Notes under the pieces: generated by a model
Seen by the model: the letters and a program-made list of their open reading frames with translations, nothing else
What the model was told of the DNA's origin: nothing
The model's database searches: none
In this document: positions 7,819 through 15,711 of the stretch, one piece after another
Position numbering within the stretch: the first letter of the stretch is position 1
Layout: every line of letters starts with the position of its first letter
Position numbers and translations under genes: made by a program
Assembly: GCA_030827165.1 (NCBI GenBank)
Contig: JAURFB010000009.1
Coordinates: 1-49,095 of the forward strand
From: Marivivens sp.
GTDB taxonomy: Bacteria; Pseudomonadota; Alphaproteobacteria; Rhodobacterales; Rhodobacteraceae
Direction: 5' to 3'
DNA: 49,095 nt

Positions 7819-9195
7819 ATGGCCAAAGACCTCAGCTATACCTGCTCTGCCTGTGGCGCCGCCTTTTCGAAGTGGGCGGGCCAGTGCGAGGCGTGCGGTT
7901 CGTGGAACTCGATCAGCCAAGAGGCGCCGCTGTCATCCGGCCCCGCTGGCAAGACCCTTGGCGGCAAACGCGGCAAGGGCCTGCCGCTGACCGACCTTGC
8001 CACCGAAGAGCCCGAGCCGCCCCGAACCGAGGCCGGCGTTGAAGAGCTTGATCGCGTGCTGGGTGGTGGCCTTGTGAAAGCCTCGGCGCTGCTCGTTGGT
8101 GGCGATCCGGGCATCGGCAAATCAACGCTTCTCCTGCAGGCCGCGGCCCGCTTTGCCCGCAATGGCCTCAAGGTCATCTATGTCTCGGGCGAGGAATCGG
8201 TGGCGCAGGTGCAGATGCGGGCGCGGCGGCTGGGGCTTGAGAAAAGCCCCGTGCGCCTCGCGGCGGAGACCAACCTGCGCGATATCCTGACAACGCTCGA
8301 GACCGAAAAGCCCGACCTCGCGATCATCGACTCGATCCAGACCATGTGGGCCGACACGGTCGACAGTGCGCCGGGGTCTGTCTCTCAGGTCCGGGCTTCT
8401 GCACACGAGCTGACAAGTTTTGCCAAGCGCAAGGGCATGGCCGTGATCATGGTCGGCCACGTCACGAAGGAAGGCGCCATCGCGGGCCCCCGCGTGGTTG
8501 AACACATGGTCGATACGGTTCTTTATTTCGAAGGCGAGCGCGGTCACCAGTTCCGCATCCTGCGCGCGGTGAAAAACCGCTTCGGCCCCGCTGACGAGAT
8601 CGGCGTTTTCGAGATGACGGGCAAGGGATTGGCCGAGGTCCGCAATCCTTCGGCCCTGTTCCTCTCCGAGCGCGGCAAGCCCGCCCCCGGCTCGGTCGTG
8701 TTCGCCGGGATCGAGGGCACGCGACCGATGCTGTGCGAGATACAGGCCCTTGTCGCTCCCTCGCCCACAGCCCAGCCGCGCAGGTCGGTCGTCGGCTGGG
8801 ATGGCGGGCGACTGGCGATGATCCTCGCCGTGCTCGAGGCCCGTTGCGGCGTCGCCTTTGCCGGTCTTGATGTCTATCTCAACGTCGCGGGCGGCCTCAA
8901 GATCTCCGAACCCGCCGCCGACCTTGCCGTGGCGGCCGCTCTCATCTCGGCTCGTGAAGATGCTGCCCTTCCGCCCGAAGCGGTCGTGTTTGGCGAAATC
9001 AGCCTCTCAGGTGCGCTGCGACCTGTCGTTCAAACCGAAAACAGGTTGAAAGAAGCGCAAAAACTTGGTTTCACCTCTGCAATTATGCCGCAATTGGCCA
9101 AGAAGCAGGCAGGCAGCGGCATGGAGCTTCGGCAGATGACCGATCTGGCGGGCTTTGTGGACGCGATCTTCGGCCCGCGAGAGGCCAAGGGATAG
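7819..9195 (+). CDS. radA: DNA repair protein RadA (Sms)
   Basis: RadA is a RecA-related ATPase that promotes branch migration during recombinational repair. The 458 residues contain an N-terminal C4 zinc finger (C9, C12, C23, C26), a RecA core with Walker A GGDPGIGKS (about 94-102), the RadA-specific KNRFG motif in AVKNRFGPADEIGVFEM, and a C-terminal Lon-protease-like domain (GLDVYLNVAGGLKISEPAADLA region) without a protease active site. Length is standard. The stop is nine bases before cvpA, so the two are probably cotranscribed. Confidence 0.96.
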   Translation: MAKDLSYTCSACGAAFSKWAGQCEACGSWNSISQEAPLSSGPAGKTLGGKRGKGLPLTDLATEEPEPPRTEAGVEELDRVLGGGLVKASALLVGGDPGIGKSTLLLQAAARFARNGLKVIYVSGEESVAQVQMRARRLGLEKSPVRLAAETNLRDILTTLETEKPDLAIIDSIQTMWADTVDSAPGSVSQVRASAHELTSFAKRKGMAVIMVGHVTKEGAIAGPRVVEHMVDTVLYFEGERGHQFRILRAVKNRFGPADEIGVFEMTGKGLAEVRNPSALFLSERGKPAPGSVVFAGIEGTRPMLCEIQALVAPSPTAQPRRSVVGWDGGRLAMILAVLEARCGVAFAGLDVYLNVAGGLKISEPAADLAVAAALISAREDAALPPEAVVFGEISLSGALRPVVQTENRLKEAQKLGFTSAIMPQLAKKQAGSGMELRQMTDLAGFVDAIFGPREAKG

Positions 9196-9204
9196 AGGAA
9201 GAGC

Positions 9205-9762
9205 ATGGACGGTTTCACCCTAGTCGATGGCGTCGTCGCCACCCTGATCGTGATCTCGGCCCTGCTGGCCTATTCGCGAGGATTTGTCCGCGAGGCGATG
9301 GCCATTGCCGGATGGGTCGGCTCGGCGGTCGTGGCCTTCGTCTTTGCCGACAAGGCGCAACCTCTGGTCAAGCAGATCCCCGTGCTGGGCGATTTCATCG
9401 GCGACAGCTGCGAACTTTCGGTGATCTCGGCCTTTGCCGCAGTGTTTGCCATCGCGCTCGTGGTCTTTTCGATCTTCACGCCGCTCCTGTCGGGCATGGT
9501 GCAACGCTCGGCCGCCAATGCGGTAGATCAGGGCCTGGGGTTCCTCTTCGGCGTGGCCCGCGGCATTGCCCTCGTCGTGGCTGCGTTCTTTGTCTACGAC
9601 ACGATCCTATCGACCCAGAATATCGCCATGATCGACGACAGCCGCGCCGCCGCGATCTATGGTCGCATCTCGGGCTCGCTCGACGAGAAAGACCCCGAAG
9701 CCTCGCTGTCGTGGCTGAAAACCCAATACGAACAGCTCGTCGGGCAGTGCTCGACCAACTGA
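9205..9762 (+). CDS. cvpA: CvpA family membrane protein
   Basis: CvpA is a small inner-membrane protein whose gene usually sits beside purF; the E. coli protein is needed for colicin V production and affects envelope stress survival, but its molecular activity is unknown. This 185-residue form has hydrophobic helices at about 5-22, 27-48, 67-90 and 103-127 and the family-typical SRGFVREAMAIAGWVG after the first helix. ATG 9205 is preceded by AGAGGAAGAG. Gene order radA-cvpA-purF agrees with the assignment. Confidence 0.88.
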   Translation: MDGFTLVDGVVATLIVISALLAYSRGFVREAMAIAGWVGSAVVAFVFADKAQPLVKQIPVLGDFIGDSCELSVISAFAAVFAIALVVFSIFTPLLSGMVQRSAANAVDQGLGFLFGVARGIALVVAAFFVYDTILSTQNIAMIDDSRAAAIYGRISGSLDEKDPEASLSWLKTQYEQLVGQCSTN

Positions 9763-9859
9763 TCGCCCGCTCCGGCCCATCTGTCATAGGTTCGTGACAT
9801 ACCCCCCCGATGCGACTATCAGGGGGCCACAGCCAGATAACGGATTCGGAGCCACACTC

Positions 9860-11329
9860 GTGTCCAGCCAGATGCCGCCCGCCAACCCCTTCGACGACGA
9901 CAAGCTCAAGGAGGAATGCGGGATCTTCGGCGTGGTCGGCGTCAGCGATGCCGCCAACTTCATCGCCCTTGGTCTGCACGCGCTTCAGCACCGCGGGCAA
10001 GAGGCGGGCGGGATCGTCACCCACGACCCCGAGACCGGTTTCAACCAGGCCCGCCGCATGGGCTATGTGCGCGACAACTTTACCTCGGCCGAGGTGATGA
10101 AGACCCTGCCCGGCGGGATCGGCATCGGCCACGTCCGCTATTCCACGGCCGGCAACAAGGGCCAGACCGCGATCCGAGATGTGCAACCTTTCTTTGGCGA
10201 GTTTGCAATGGGCGGCGCCGCCATTGCCCACAACGGCAATATCACCAACGCCGACGCGCTGCGGCGCGAGCTCATTGACCGCGGCTCGATCTTTCAATCC
10301 TCCTCAGACAGCGAGTGCATCATTCACCTGATGGCCCGTTCGATGGGCCGCAACATCCCGGATCGGATGGAAGAGGCGCTGCGCAAGGTCGAAGGCGCTT
10401 TCTCGGTGGTTGCGATGACTCGCACCAAGCTCATCGGGGTGCGCGATCCCTTGGGTGTGCGCCCGCTTGTGTTGGGCAAGGTTGGCGACGGTTGGGCGCT
10501 GGCCTCGGAGACCTGCGCTCTCGACATCATCGGCGCAGAGTTCGTGCGCGAGATCGAGCCGGGCGAGATGGTAGTCATCAACGCCGAAAGCGGGGTGTCG
10601 AGCCATTTCCCCTTCCGCCCGCAGAACTCGCGTTTCTGCATTTTCGAGCACGTCTATTTCAGCCGCCCGGATTCGATCCTCGGCGGTCGGTCGGTCTATG
10701 AGACCCGTCGCCAGATCGGCATCGAGCTTGCCCGCGAAGCGCCGGTCGAGGCCGATCTTGTCTGCCCCGTGCCCGATAGCGGCACGCCGGCGGCCATCGG
10801 TTTCGCCCATGAGAGCGGCATCCCCTACGGTATGGGTATCATCCGCAATCAATATATGGGCCGGACTTTCATCGAGCCGACCGAGCAGATCCGCAACATG
10901 GGCGTGCGCCTCAAGCTCAACGTCAACCGGGCGCTAATCAAGGGCAAGCGGGTGATCTTGGTGGACGATTCGGTCGTGCGTGGCACCACGAGCCGCAAGA
11001 TCAAGGAAATGATCCTCGATGCCGGCGCCGCCGAGGTGCACTTCCGCATCGCCTCGCCGCCCACCGCCTGGCCCTGCTTTTACGGCGTCGACACGCCGCA
11101 GCGCGAAAAGCTTCTGGCCGCGACGATGACAGAGGATGAAATGCGGACCCATCTGGGCGTCGATTCCCTGCGGTTCATCTCGCTCGACGGGCTCTACCGC
11201 GCCGTGGGCGAAGCCAATGGTCGCAACCCCAAGAAACCCGCCTATTGCGACGCCTGTTTCTCGGGCGAATATCCTGTGGCACCGGCCGACATGATCCAGA
11301 AGGGATTCCAGCTGAAGGCGGCTGAGTAA
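9860..11329 (+). CDS. purF: Amidophosphoribosyltransferase PurF
   Basis: PurF makes phosphoribosylamine from PRPP and glutamine, the first committed step of purine synthesis. The N-terminal Ntn-hydrolase domain begins at EECGIFGVVG, whose Cys is the glutaminase nucleophile after propeptide removal. RGQEAGGIV and IGHVRYSTAG follow, and the C-terminal PRTase domain has the PRPP loop VILVDDSVVRGTTS. Start choice is open: GTG 9860 has GGAG eight bases upstream and is used here (489 residues); ATG 9872 gives a propeptide of about 10 residues; GTG 9794 is also in frame but has a poor ribosome site. The next gene starts directly after the TAA. Confidence 0.94.
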   Translation: MSSQMPPANPFDDDKLKEECGIFGVVGVSDAANFIALGLHALQHRGQEAGGIVTHDPETGFNQARRMGYVRDNFTSAEVMKTLPGGIGIGHVRYSTAGNKGQTAIRDVQPFFGEFAMGGAAIAHNGNITNADALRRELIDRGSIFQSSSDSECIIHLMARSMGRNIPDRMEEALRKVEGAFSVVAMTRTKLIGVRDPLGVRPLVLGKVGDGWALASETCALDIIGAEFVREIEPGEMVVINAESGVSSHFPFRPQNSRFCIFEHVYFSRPDSILGGRSVYETRRQIGIELAREAPVEADLVCPVPDSGTPAAIGFAHESGIPYGMGIIRNQYMGRTFIEPTEQIRNMGVRLKLNVNRALIKGKRVILVDDSVVRGTTSRKIKEMILDAGAAEVHFRIASPPTAWPCFYGVDTPQREKLLAATMTEDEMRTHLGVDSLRFISLDGLYRAVGEANGRNPKKPAYCDACFSGEYPVAPADMIQKGFQLKAAE

Positions 11330-11947
11330 ATGCCCGACGCCGCCACGCGCCTCATTTCTTGTGAGAATCTGGATCTGTCGCGAGAATTTGATGGCGAGGC
11401 CCTAGGTACTAAAGCAAAGAACCTAAATATCAATGATTACGAGCAGTCTTATGACAACATGCTCAAAGGCGCCGCTCTTCTTCGCAAGCATGGCGGCGCG
11501 GCCAATCTGACCTCTCTTTCAATGATGGCCTACGGCTGGATGCCGACGATCTTGAAGACTCCTCTGCCAAACGCGGGAATTGAATGGCTCGCTGATTGGG
11601 CGGATAGCATGACGAGAGTCGATGATGTCGCGGATTCTCTTTCCAAGGGCGATATCTCTCTACCGTTGGTGAATAACTCGTGGGTTGGCACGTCAAAGTT
11701 TCTCCATTTCTATTCGCCCGAAACCTTCCCAATCTGGGACAGCGTGGTTGCCTCTAACTGGAAACTGACGCGCTACCGCTACGAAAAAAAACAGGCGTAC
11801 GCTGATTACTGCCGCGTAATAGGGAAACTGTCAGCCAACAGTCAGATCAAGAACCTCAAACACACCCTTTTTAGCCGCCCAGAGTTGACCTCTGACGTTC
11901 GTGCAGTTGAATTTGCGCTCTTCTTGCTGGCCTACAAGTCAAAGTGA
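11330..11947 (+). CDS. Hypothetical protein, AT-rich, unknown family
   Basis: A 205-residue soluble protein without a recognised domain. The clearest block is WVGTSKFLHFYSPETFPIWD at about 119-138, a pattern of the type S-K-x-L-H-F-x-x-P-x-x-F-P-I-W-D-S found in several uncharacterised bacterial proteins. The C-terminal third is basic and Tyr-rich. The ATG directly follows the purF stop (TAAATG), so it should be read on the purF transcript. Composition differs sharply from its neighbours (21 of 60 bases are G or C at 11401-11460), which suggests recent transfer. The function is unknown; the sequence looks intact, with no internal stops. Confidence 0.7.
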   Translation: MPDAATRLISCENLDLSREFDGEALGTKAKNLNINDYEQSYDNMLKGAALLRKHGGAANLTSLSMMAYGWMPTILKTPLPNAGIEWLADWADSMTRVDDVADSLSKGDISLPLVNNSWVGTSKFLHFYSPETFPIWDSVVASNWKLTRYRYEKKQAYADYCRVIGKLSANSQIKNLKHTLFSRPELTSDVRAVEFALFLLAYKSK

Positions 11948-11961
11948 ACCAAGATGAACCT

Positions 11962-12315
11962 ATGAACGGCATCGACGACTATCTCGCGACGCTGCCCGAC
12001 GATCAGGCGCGCTGCCTGCAAGAGATGCGCGAGCGGGTGAACGCGCTTCTACCTGCCTCGGAAGAAGTCATTTCCTACGCCATGCCGGGCCACCGGATCG
12101 GCAAGAAAATGATCGCGGGTTATGCAGGTTTCACCAAGCATTGCGGTTTCTATCCCCATTCGGGCGGTATCATTCCGGCTTTCAATGCCGAGCTTGAAGT
12201 GCGGGGCTTCAAATACTCCAAATCCGGCGTGCTGTTCACCCCGGCTCGCCCCCTGCCCGCAGATCTTCTTGAACGGATCGTCGCCGCGCGGCTTGCAGAG
12301 GCGGGCCATGGCTAG
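11962..12315 (+). CDS. DUF1801 (YdhG-like) protein
   Basis: A 117-residue cytosolic protein matching DUF1801, a frataxin-like alpha/beta fold. It contains the family blocks IDDYLATLPDDQARCLQEMR, ALLPASEEVISYAMPGHRI and GFTKHCGFYPHSGG, and ends in the usual helix. Some relatives have been proposed as iron-binding proteins, but no biochemical role is settled. The ATG at 11962 is chosen because the protein then begins at the conserved first helix; an upstream in-frame GTG at 11944 overlaps the previous gene. It overlaps the DUF1284 start by eight bases, so the two are coupled. Confidence 0.75.
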   Translation: MNGIDDYLATLPDDQARCLQEMRERVNALLPASEEVISYAMPGHRIGKKMIAGYAGFTKHCGFYPHSGGIIPAFNAELEVRGFKYSKSGVLFTPARPLPADLLERIVAARLAEAGHG

Positions 12316-12733
12316 CGCTCTGGTCCGGTTCCGCCCCCACCATTTCCTGTGCTCGCTCGGCTATGAGGGAAAGGGCTATTCAGACGGTTTCACCGAGAAC
12401 ATGACCGGGATCGTCATGGGGCGCCTGCGGGCCGAAGGGGGCGACGCCACGCCGATCCGCGTCGTGGGCGCGGCGGATGATATCTGTGCTCCCTGCCCCA
12501 AGCGGCGCGGCACGCTTTGCACCACGCAAGACAAGATCAAGACGCTCGACCGCGCCCATGCGGCGGCGCTTCATCTCAAACCGCATGAAGAGATGACATG
12601 GGGCGAGGCCAAGGCGCGGATCCGCGCCGACGTCCCGTCGGGGTCGCTCAAGACGCTCTGCGCGGGCTGCGAATGGGAGCCCTACGGGATGTGCGAGGCC
12701 GCGCTGGCACGGCTCCATGCCGAGGCGGAATAG
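12308..12733 (+). CDS. DUF1284 cysteine-rich protein
   Basis: A 141-residue protein matching DUF1284, a small cysteine-rich family thought to bind iron-sulfur or metal. It begins with RFRPHHFLCSLGYEGKGYS and then shows two cysteine groups, DDICAPCPKRRGTLC (about 58-72) and LCAGCEWEPYGMC (about 118-130), each with a C-x2-C. ATG 12308 overlaps the end of the DUF1801 gene. A larger frame starting at 12122 runs inside the preceding gene and is not used. It ends just before a hairpin that separates it from convergent bioY. The biological role is unknown. Confidence 0.8.
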   Translation: MASALVRFRPHHFLCSLGYEGKGYSDGFTENMTGIVMGRLRAEGGDATPIRVVGAADDICAPCPKRRGTLCTTQDKIKTLDRAHAAALHLKPHEEMTWGEAKARIRADVPSGSLKTLCAGCEWEPYGMCEAALARLHAEAE

Positions 12734-12736
12734 AAA

Positions 12737-12770
12737 AAGGCCGCGACGCGGATAGCTCCGGCGCGGCCTT
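12737..12770. terminator. Bidirectional terminator between DUF1284 gene and bioY
   Basis: A perfect nine-base inverted repeat, AAGGCCGCG (12737-12745) and CGCGGCCTT (12762-12770), encloses a 16-base loop. It sits between two convergent genes; an A-run lies on its left (12734-12738) and serves as a T-run for the minus strand, while only a weak T-rich stretch follows on the plus strand. Confidence 0.7.
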
Positions 12771-12789
12771 GTCATTTCTCTCAGGTCGA

Positions 12790-13374
12790 TCAGGCCTTGC
12801 GGGCCACGGCCTTCCAGGCGCCGGTGACGATCAGCGCGGCAAGAACAGCCTTGACCACGTCGCCGATCAGGAAGGGCGCCATGAAATAGGTCCAGATGCC
12901 CGAGGCGCTGATGTTGACCCAGCCGCCTTCAAGGCCGAAGGCCCCTGCCACAGCCATCGGCCAAGCGGCGCCGGGCACATAGAGCAGCGCCGAGATGGCA
13001 GCGGCAGACAGCGCCAGCGGCACAACGCGGCGCACGCCGGCGTCAGACACCAGACCGGCAAGCCAGGCCATGCCGACAAAGCCGAGAAGGAAACCGGCGG
13101 TCGGGCCGAAGAAGGCCGCGCCATTGGCGAAACCGGCGAACACCGGCAGGCCCATCGCGCCTTCGGCGAGGTAGGCCACAAGCGTCACGGCCCCAAGACG
13201 CGCGCCATAGGCGAAGCCGACGAGCAGAACAGCAAGCGTCTGGAGCGTCACCGGAACCGGATACATCGGCACCGTCACCTGTGCGGCGGCGGCGATAAAG
13301 AGCGAACCGCCCAGAACCATCAGCGCCTTGGCGCCAAACGAGTTTGAGCGAACGAGGGTCGAAGAGAGAGTCAT
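12790..13374 (-). CDS. bioY: Biotin transporter BioY (S component)
   Basis: BioY is the membrane substrate-binding unit of ECF-type biotin importers; some BioY proteins act without the BioMN energising module. The 194-residue protein has about six hydrophobic helices and the family blocks AAQVTVPMYPVPVTLQTLAV and FFGPTAGFLLGFV, with a C-terminal MAPFLIGDVVKAVLAAL. ATG at 13374 follows AAGGTGG with good spacing; a much longer in-frame extension to 13734 is antisense to the SDR gene and rejected. No bioM or bioN is adjacent, so it is solitary here. No BioR-type box was seen upstream. A biotin ligase gene lies in the same window at 31124-31885. Confidence 0.92.
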   Translation of the reverse strand: MTLSSTLVRSNSFGAKALMVLGGSLFIAAAAQVTVPMYPVPVTLQTLAVLLVGFAYGARLGAVTLVAYLAEGAMGLPVFAGFANGAAFFGPTAGFLLGFVGMAWLAGLVSDAGVRRVVPLALSAAAISALLYVPGAAWPMAVAGAFGLEGGWVNISASGIWTYFMAPFLIGDVVKAVLAALIVTGAWKAVARKA

Positions 13375-13518
13375 GGGCCACCTTTCCAAATAGAACTGCC
13401 GCAAGATCGCCGCGCCGCAGCGAAATGTCAACGAATGCGAGCGGTAACGTGCAAACGAATGGCCGAAGGCCTTCGCAAGTCTCTTGCTCAGCCGCTGCGC
13501 TCGTGCCAAAGCAGCCAC

Positions 13519-14175
13519 ATGACCCAGACTGCTGATCTCCCCGTCGCTCTTGTCACCGGCGCCTCGCGCGGCCTTGGCACCGCCTTGGCCGAAGCCCTCG
13601 CCCAGACCCATCATATCGTCGCTGTCGCCAAGACGGTCGGCGCGCTTGAGGAACTGGATGACAGGATAGCCGCCACGGGCGGTCAGGCGACCCTTGCGCC
13701 GATGGACATCACGGTCGAGGCGGCGATGCAGCAACTCTGCCGGTCGATCTTTGATCGCTGGGGCAAACTGGATCTATGGATCCATACCGCGATCCACGCT
13801 GGCCCCCTCGCCCCTGCGTCACAGCTTGCGGAAAAGGATTTCGTAAAGTCGCTCGAGATCAACGTTCACGCCACCCAGCGGCTTGTTTCCTATTTGGCGC
13901 CGCTCCTTGGCCAGACGGGCAAAGCCGTGTTCTTCGACGACCCGCGCGGCGGCGAGGCCTTTTTCGGCCATTACGGGGCGACCAAGGCTGCCCAGATCGC
14001 CCTCGCCCGCAGCTGGCAGGCCGAGAGCCAGCGCACCGGCCCCGATGTCCGCATCCTTGCCCCCTGTCCGATGCCCACCGGAACCCGCGCCCGTTTCTAT
14101 CCGGGCGAGGATCGCGCAAAGCTTGCCGATATCCGCGACGAAGCGGTGCGCCTCTTGCCGGAAATCCTCGGCTGA
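13519..14175 (+). CDS. Short-chain dehydrogenase/reductase (SDR)
   Basis: A 218-residue Rossmann-fold oxidoreductase. The NAD(P)-binding motif is TGASRGLG (about 13-20). The catalytic YxxxK appears as YGATK (about 152-156), with [20 protein letters not shown] around it. The usual catalytic Ser upstream of the Tyr is not obvious (FFDDPRG replaces the common ISS block), so activity may be altered. The substrate is unknown. From memory this SDR type commonly follows purF in Rhodobacterales, so the four genes between may be an insertion. The ATG at 13519 is chosen because the upstream extension to 13435 is non-homologous. Confidence 0.82.
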   Translation: MTQTADLPVALVTGASRGLGTALAEALAQTHHIVAVAKTVGALEELDDRIAATGGQATLAPMDITVEAAMQQLCRSIFDRWGKLDLWIHTAIHAGPLAPASQLAEKDFVKSLEINVHATQRLVSYLAPLLGQTGKAVFFDDPRGGEAFFGHYGATKAAQIALARSWQAESQRTGPDVRILAPCPMPTGTRARFYPGEDRAKLADIRDEAVRLLPEILG

Positions 14176-14236
14176 CCTGCCCGCTTGCCGCCCTGCCCGC
14201 GATTGCATAGGAAAGGGCAGGCAGAGGCAGGACAAT

Positions 14237-15022
14237 ATGCGCATACTCATCACCAACGATGACGGGATCAACGCTCCGGGGCTGATCACACTTCAGGCCA
14301 TCGCCGCCGAGATCGCGGGGCCCGATGGCGAGGTCTGGACGGTCGCGCCCGCCTTTGAGCAATCCGGCGTCGGCCATTGCATCAGCTATACACATCCCAT
14401 GATGGTGGCCGAGCTTGGCCCGCGCCGCTTTGCCGCCGAAGGCTCGCCTGCCGACTGTGTTCTGGCCGGTCTTTATGACGTGATGACCGGCGCAGGCCCC
14501 GATCTTGTTCTGTCCGGCGTCAACCGGGGCAACAATGCCGCCGAGAACGTGCTTTATTCCGGCACCATCGGCGCAGCGATGGAGGCCGCCCTTCAGGGTG
14601 TTCCGGCGATTGCGTTGTCGCAATTCCTCGGCCCCGACAACCGCGATCTGGCCGACCCGTTCGAAGCCGCCGCCAAGTTTGGCGCGCAGGTGGTCCGACG
14701 CCTTCTGGATGCCGCCCCGTGGGATCAGGAGGATTACCGCCTTTTCTACAACGTGAATTTCCCTCCGGTTCCGGCAAGAGCCGTCAAGGGCACCTTGGCC
14801 GCGTCGCAAGGTTATCGCCGCAATACGCGGTTCTCGGTCGATCCGCACCTGTCGCCCTCGGGGCGAAGGTTTCTCTGGATCAAGGGCGGCGCCCAGAATG
14901 AGCCGACCCTGCCCGGTTCGGACGCGCACGCTAATCTGGGCGGCTTCATCTCGGTCACGCCCATGCGCGCCGATCTGACTGCGCACGACCGACTTGCGCA
15001 TTTGCAGGACGCGCTGGCATGA
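14237..15022 (+). CDS. surE: 5'/3'-nucleotidase SurE
   Basis: SurE dephosphorylates nucleoside monophosphates and is linked to stationary-phase survival. The 261-residue protein starts with the metal site [15 protein letters not shown] (acidic pair at about 8-9), then [12 protein letters not shown] and [28 protein letters not shown], all diagnostic. ATG 14237 is used; a longer frame starts inside the SDR gene. The stop overlaps the pcm start by four bases (ATGA). The order surE-pcm-nlpD matches the E. coli operon, but no rpoS follows here. Confidence 0.95.
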   Translation: MRILITNDDGINAPGLITLQAIAAEIAGPDGEVWTVAPAFEQSGVGHCISYTHPMMVAELGPRRFAAEGSPADCVLAGLYDVMTGAGPDLVLSGVNRGNNAAENVLYSGTIGAAMEAALQGVPAIALSQFLGPDNRDLADPFEAAAKFGAQVVRRLLDAAPWDQEDYRLFYNVNFPPVPARAVKGTLAASQGYRRNTRFSVDPHLSPSGRRFLWIKGGAQNEPTLPGSDAHANLGGFISVTPMRADLTAHDRLAHLQDALA

Positions 15023-15657
15023 CGAACGAGGCCGAGCGCAAGATGCAGTTCCTCTTCGCGCTGCGCTCGCGCGGGGTGACTGATGCGCGGGTGCTCACCG
15101 CGATGGAGAAGATCGACCGGGCCGATTTCGTGCGCGGCATCTTCGCCGACCGCGCCTATGAGGATATGCCGCTGCCCATCGGCGCGGGTCAGACGATAAG
15201 CCAGCCTTCGGTCGTCGGGCTGATGACGCAGGCGCTCAATATCCAGTCGCGCGACAAGGTTCTCGAGGTCGGCACCGGCTCGGGCTATCAGGCGGCGATC
15301 CTCAGTCAGCTGGCGCGGCGGGTCTATACGATCGAGCGGCACAAGCGGCTCGTGACCGAGGCGCAGACGATCTTCGACAGGCTTGGGCTTGCTAATATTA
15401 CCGCCGTTCATGCCGACGGCAGCTTTGGCCTGCCCGAACAGGCGCCTTTTGATCGCATCCTTGTGACCGCCGCCGCCGAAGACCCCCCCGGCCCGCTCTT
15501 GGCCCAGCTTCGCGTTGGGGGTATCATGGTTTTGCCGGTCGGGCAGTCGGATGCGGTCCAAAGCCTCATTCGGGTAACACGGACGGAAGACGGTTTTGAT
15601 TATGACGAATTGCGCGCCGTGCGCTTTGTGCCTTTGGTTGAAGGACTTGGTAGCTAG
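15019..15657 (+). CDS. pcm: Protein-L-isoaspartate O-methyltransferase
   Basis: Pcm methylates L-isoaspartyl residues with S-adenosylmethionine, starting repair of aged proteins. The 212-residue protein has the family's pre-motif [18 protein letters not shown] (about 54-71), SAM-binding motif [15 protein letters not shown] and motif II region [14 protein letters not shown]. It is coupled to surE through an ATGA overlap. The downstream 54-base gap to the lipoprotein gene holds a small GCCCC/GGGGC hairpin without a T-run. Confidence 0.95.
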   Translation: MTNEAERKMQFLFALRSRGVTDARVLTAMEKIDRADFVRGIFADRAYEDMPLPIGAGQTISQPSVVGLMTQALNIQSRDKVLEVGTGSGYQAAILSQLARRVYTIERHKRLVTEAQTIFDRLGLANITAVHADGSFGLPEQAPFDRILVTAAAEDPPGPLLAQLRVGGIMVLPVGQSDAVQSLIRVTRTEDGFDYDELRAVRFVPLVEGLGS

Positions 15658-15711
15658 CCGCCCCCAAAAGCCCCGATCAACAGGGGCCTGACATATGACG
15701 AGGATCGAGCA

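Noticed and set aside
13375-13518. BioR-type operator upstream of bioY
   Set aside because: No TTATNNATAA-like palindrome is present in the gap.
15670-15687. GCCCC/GGGGC hairpin between pcm and the nlpD-like gene
   Set aside because: The stem is only five bases and no T-run follows, so it does not qualify as a terminator.
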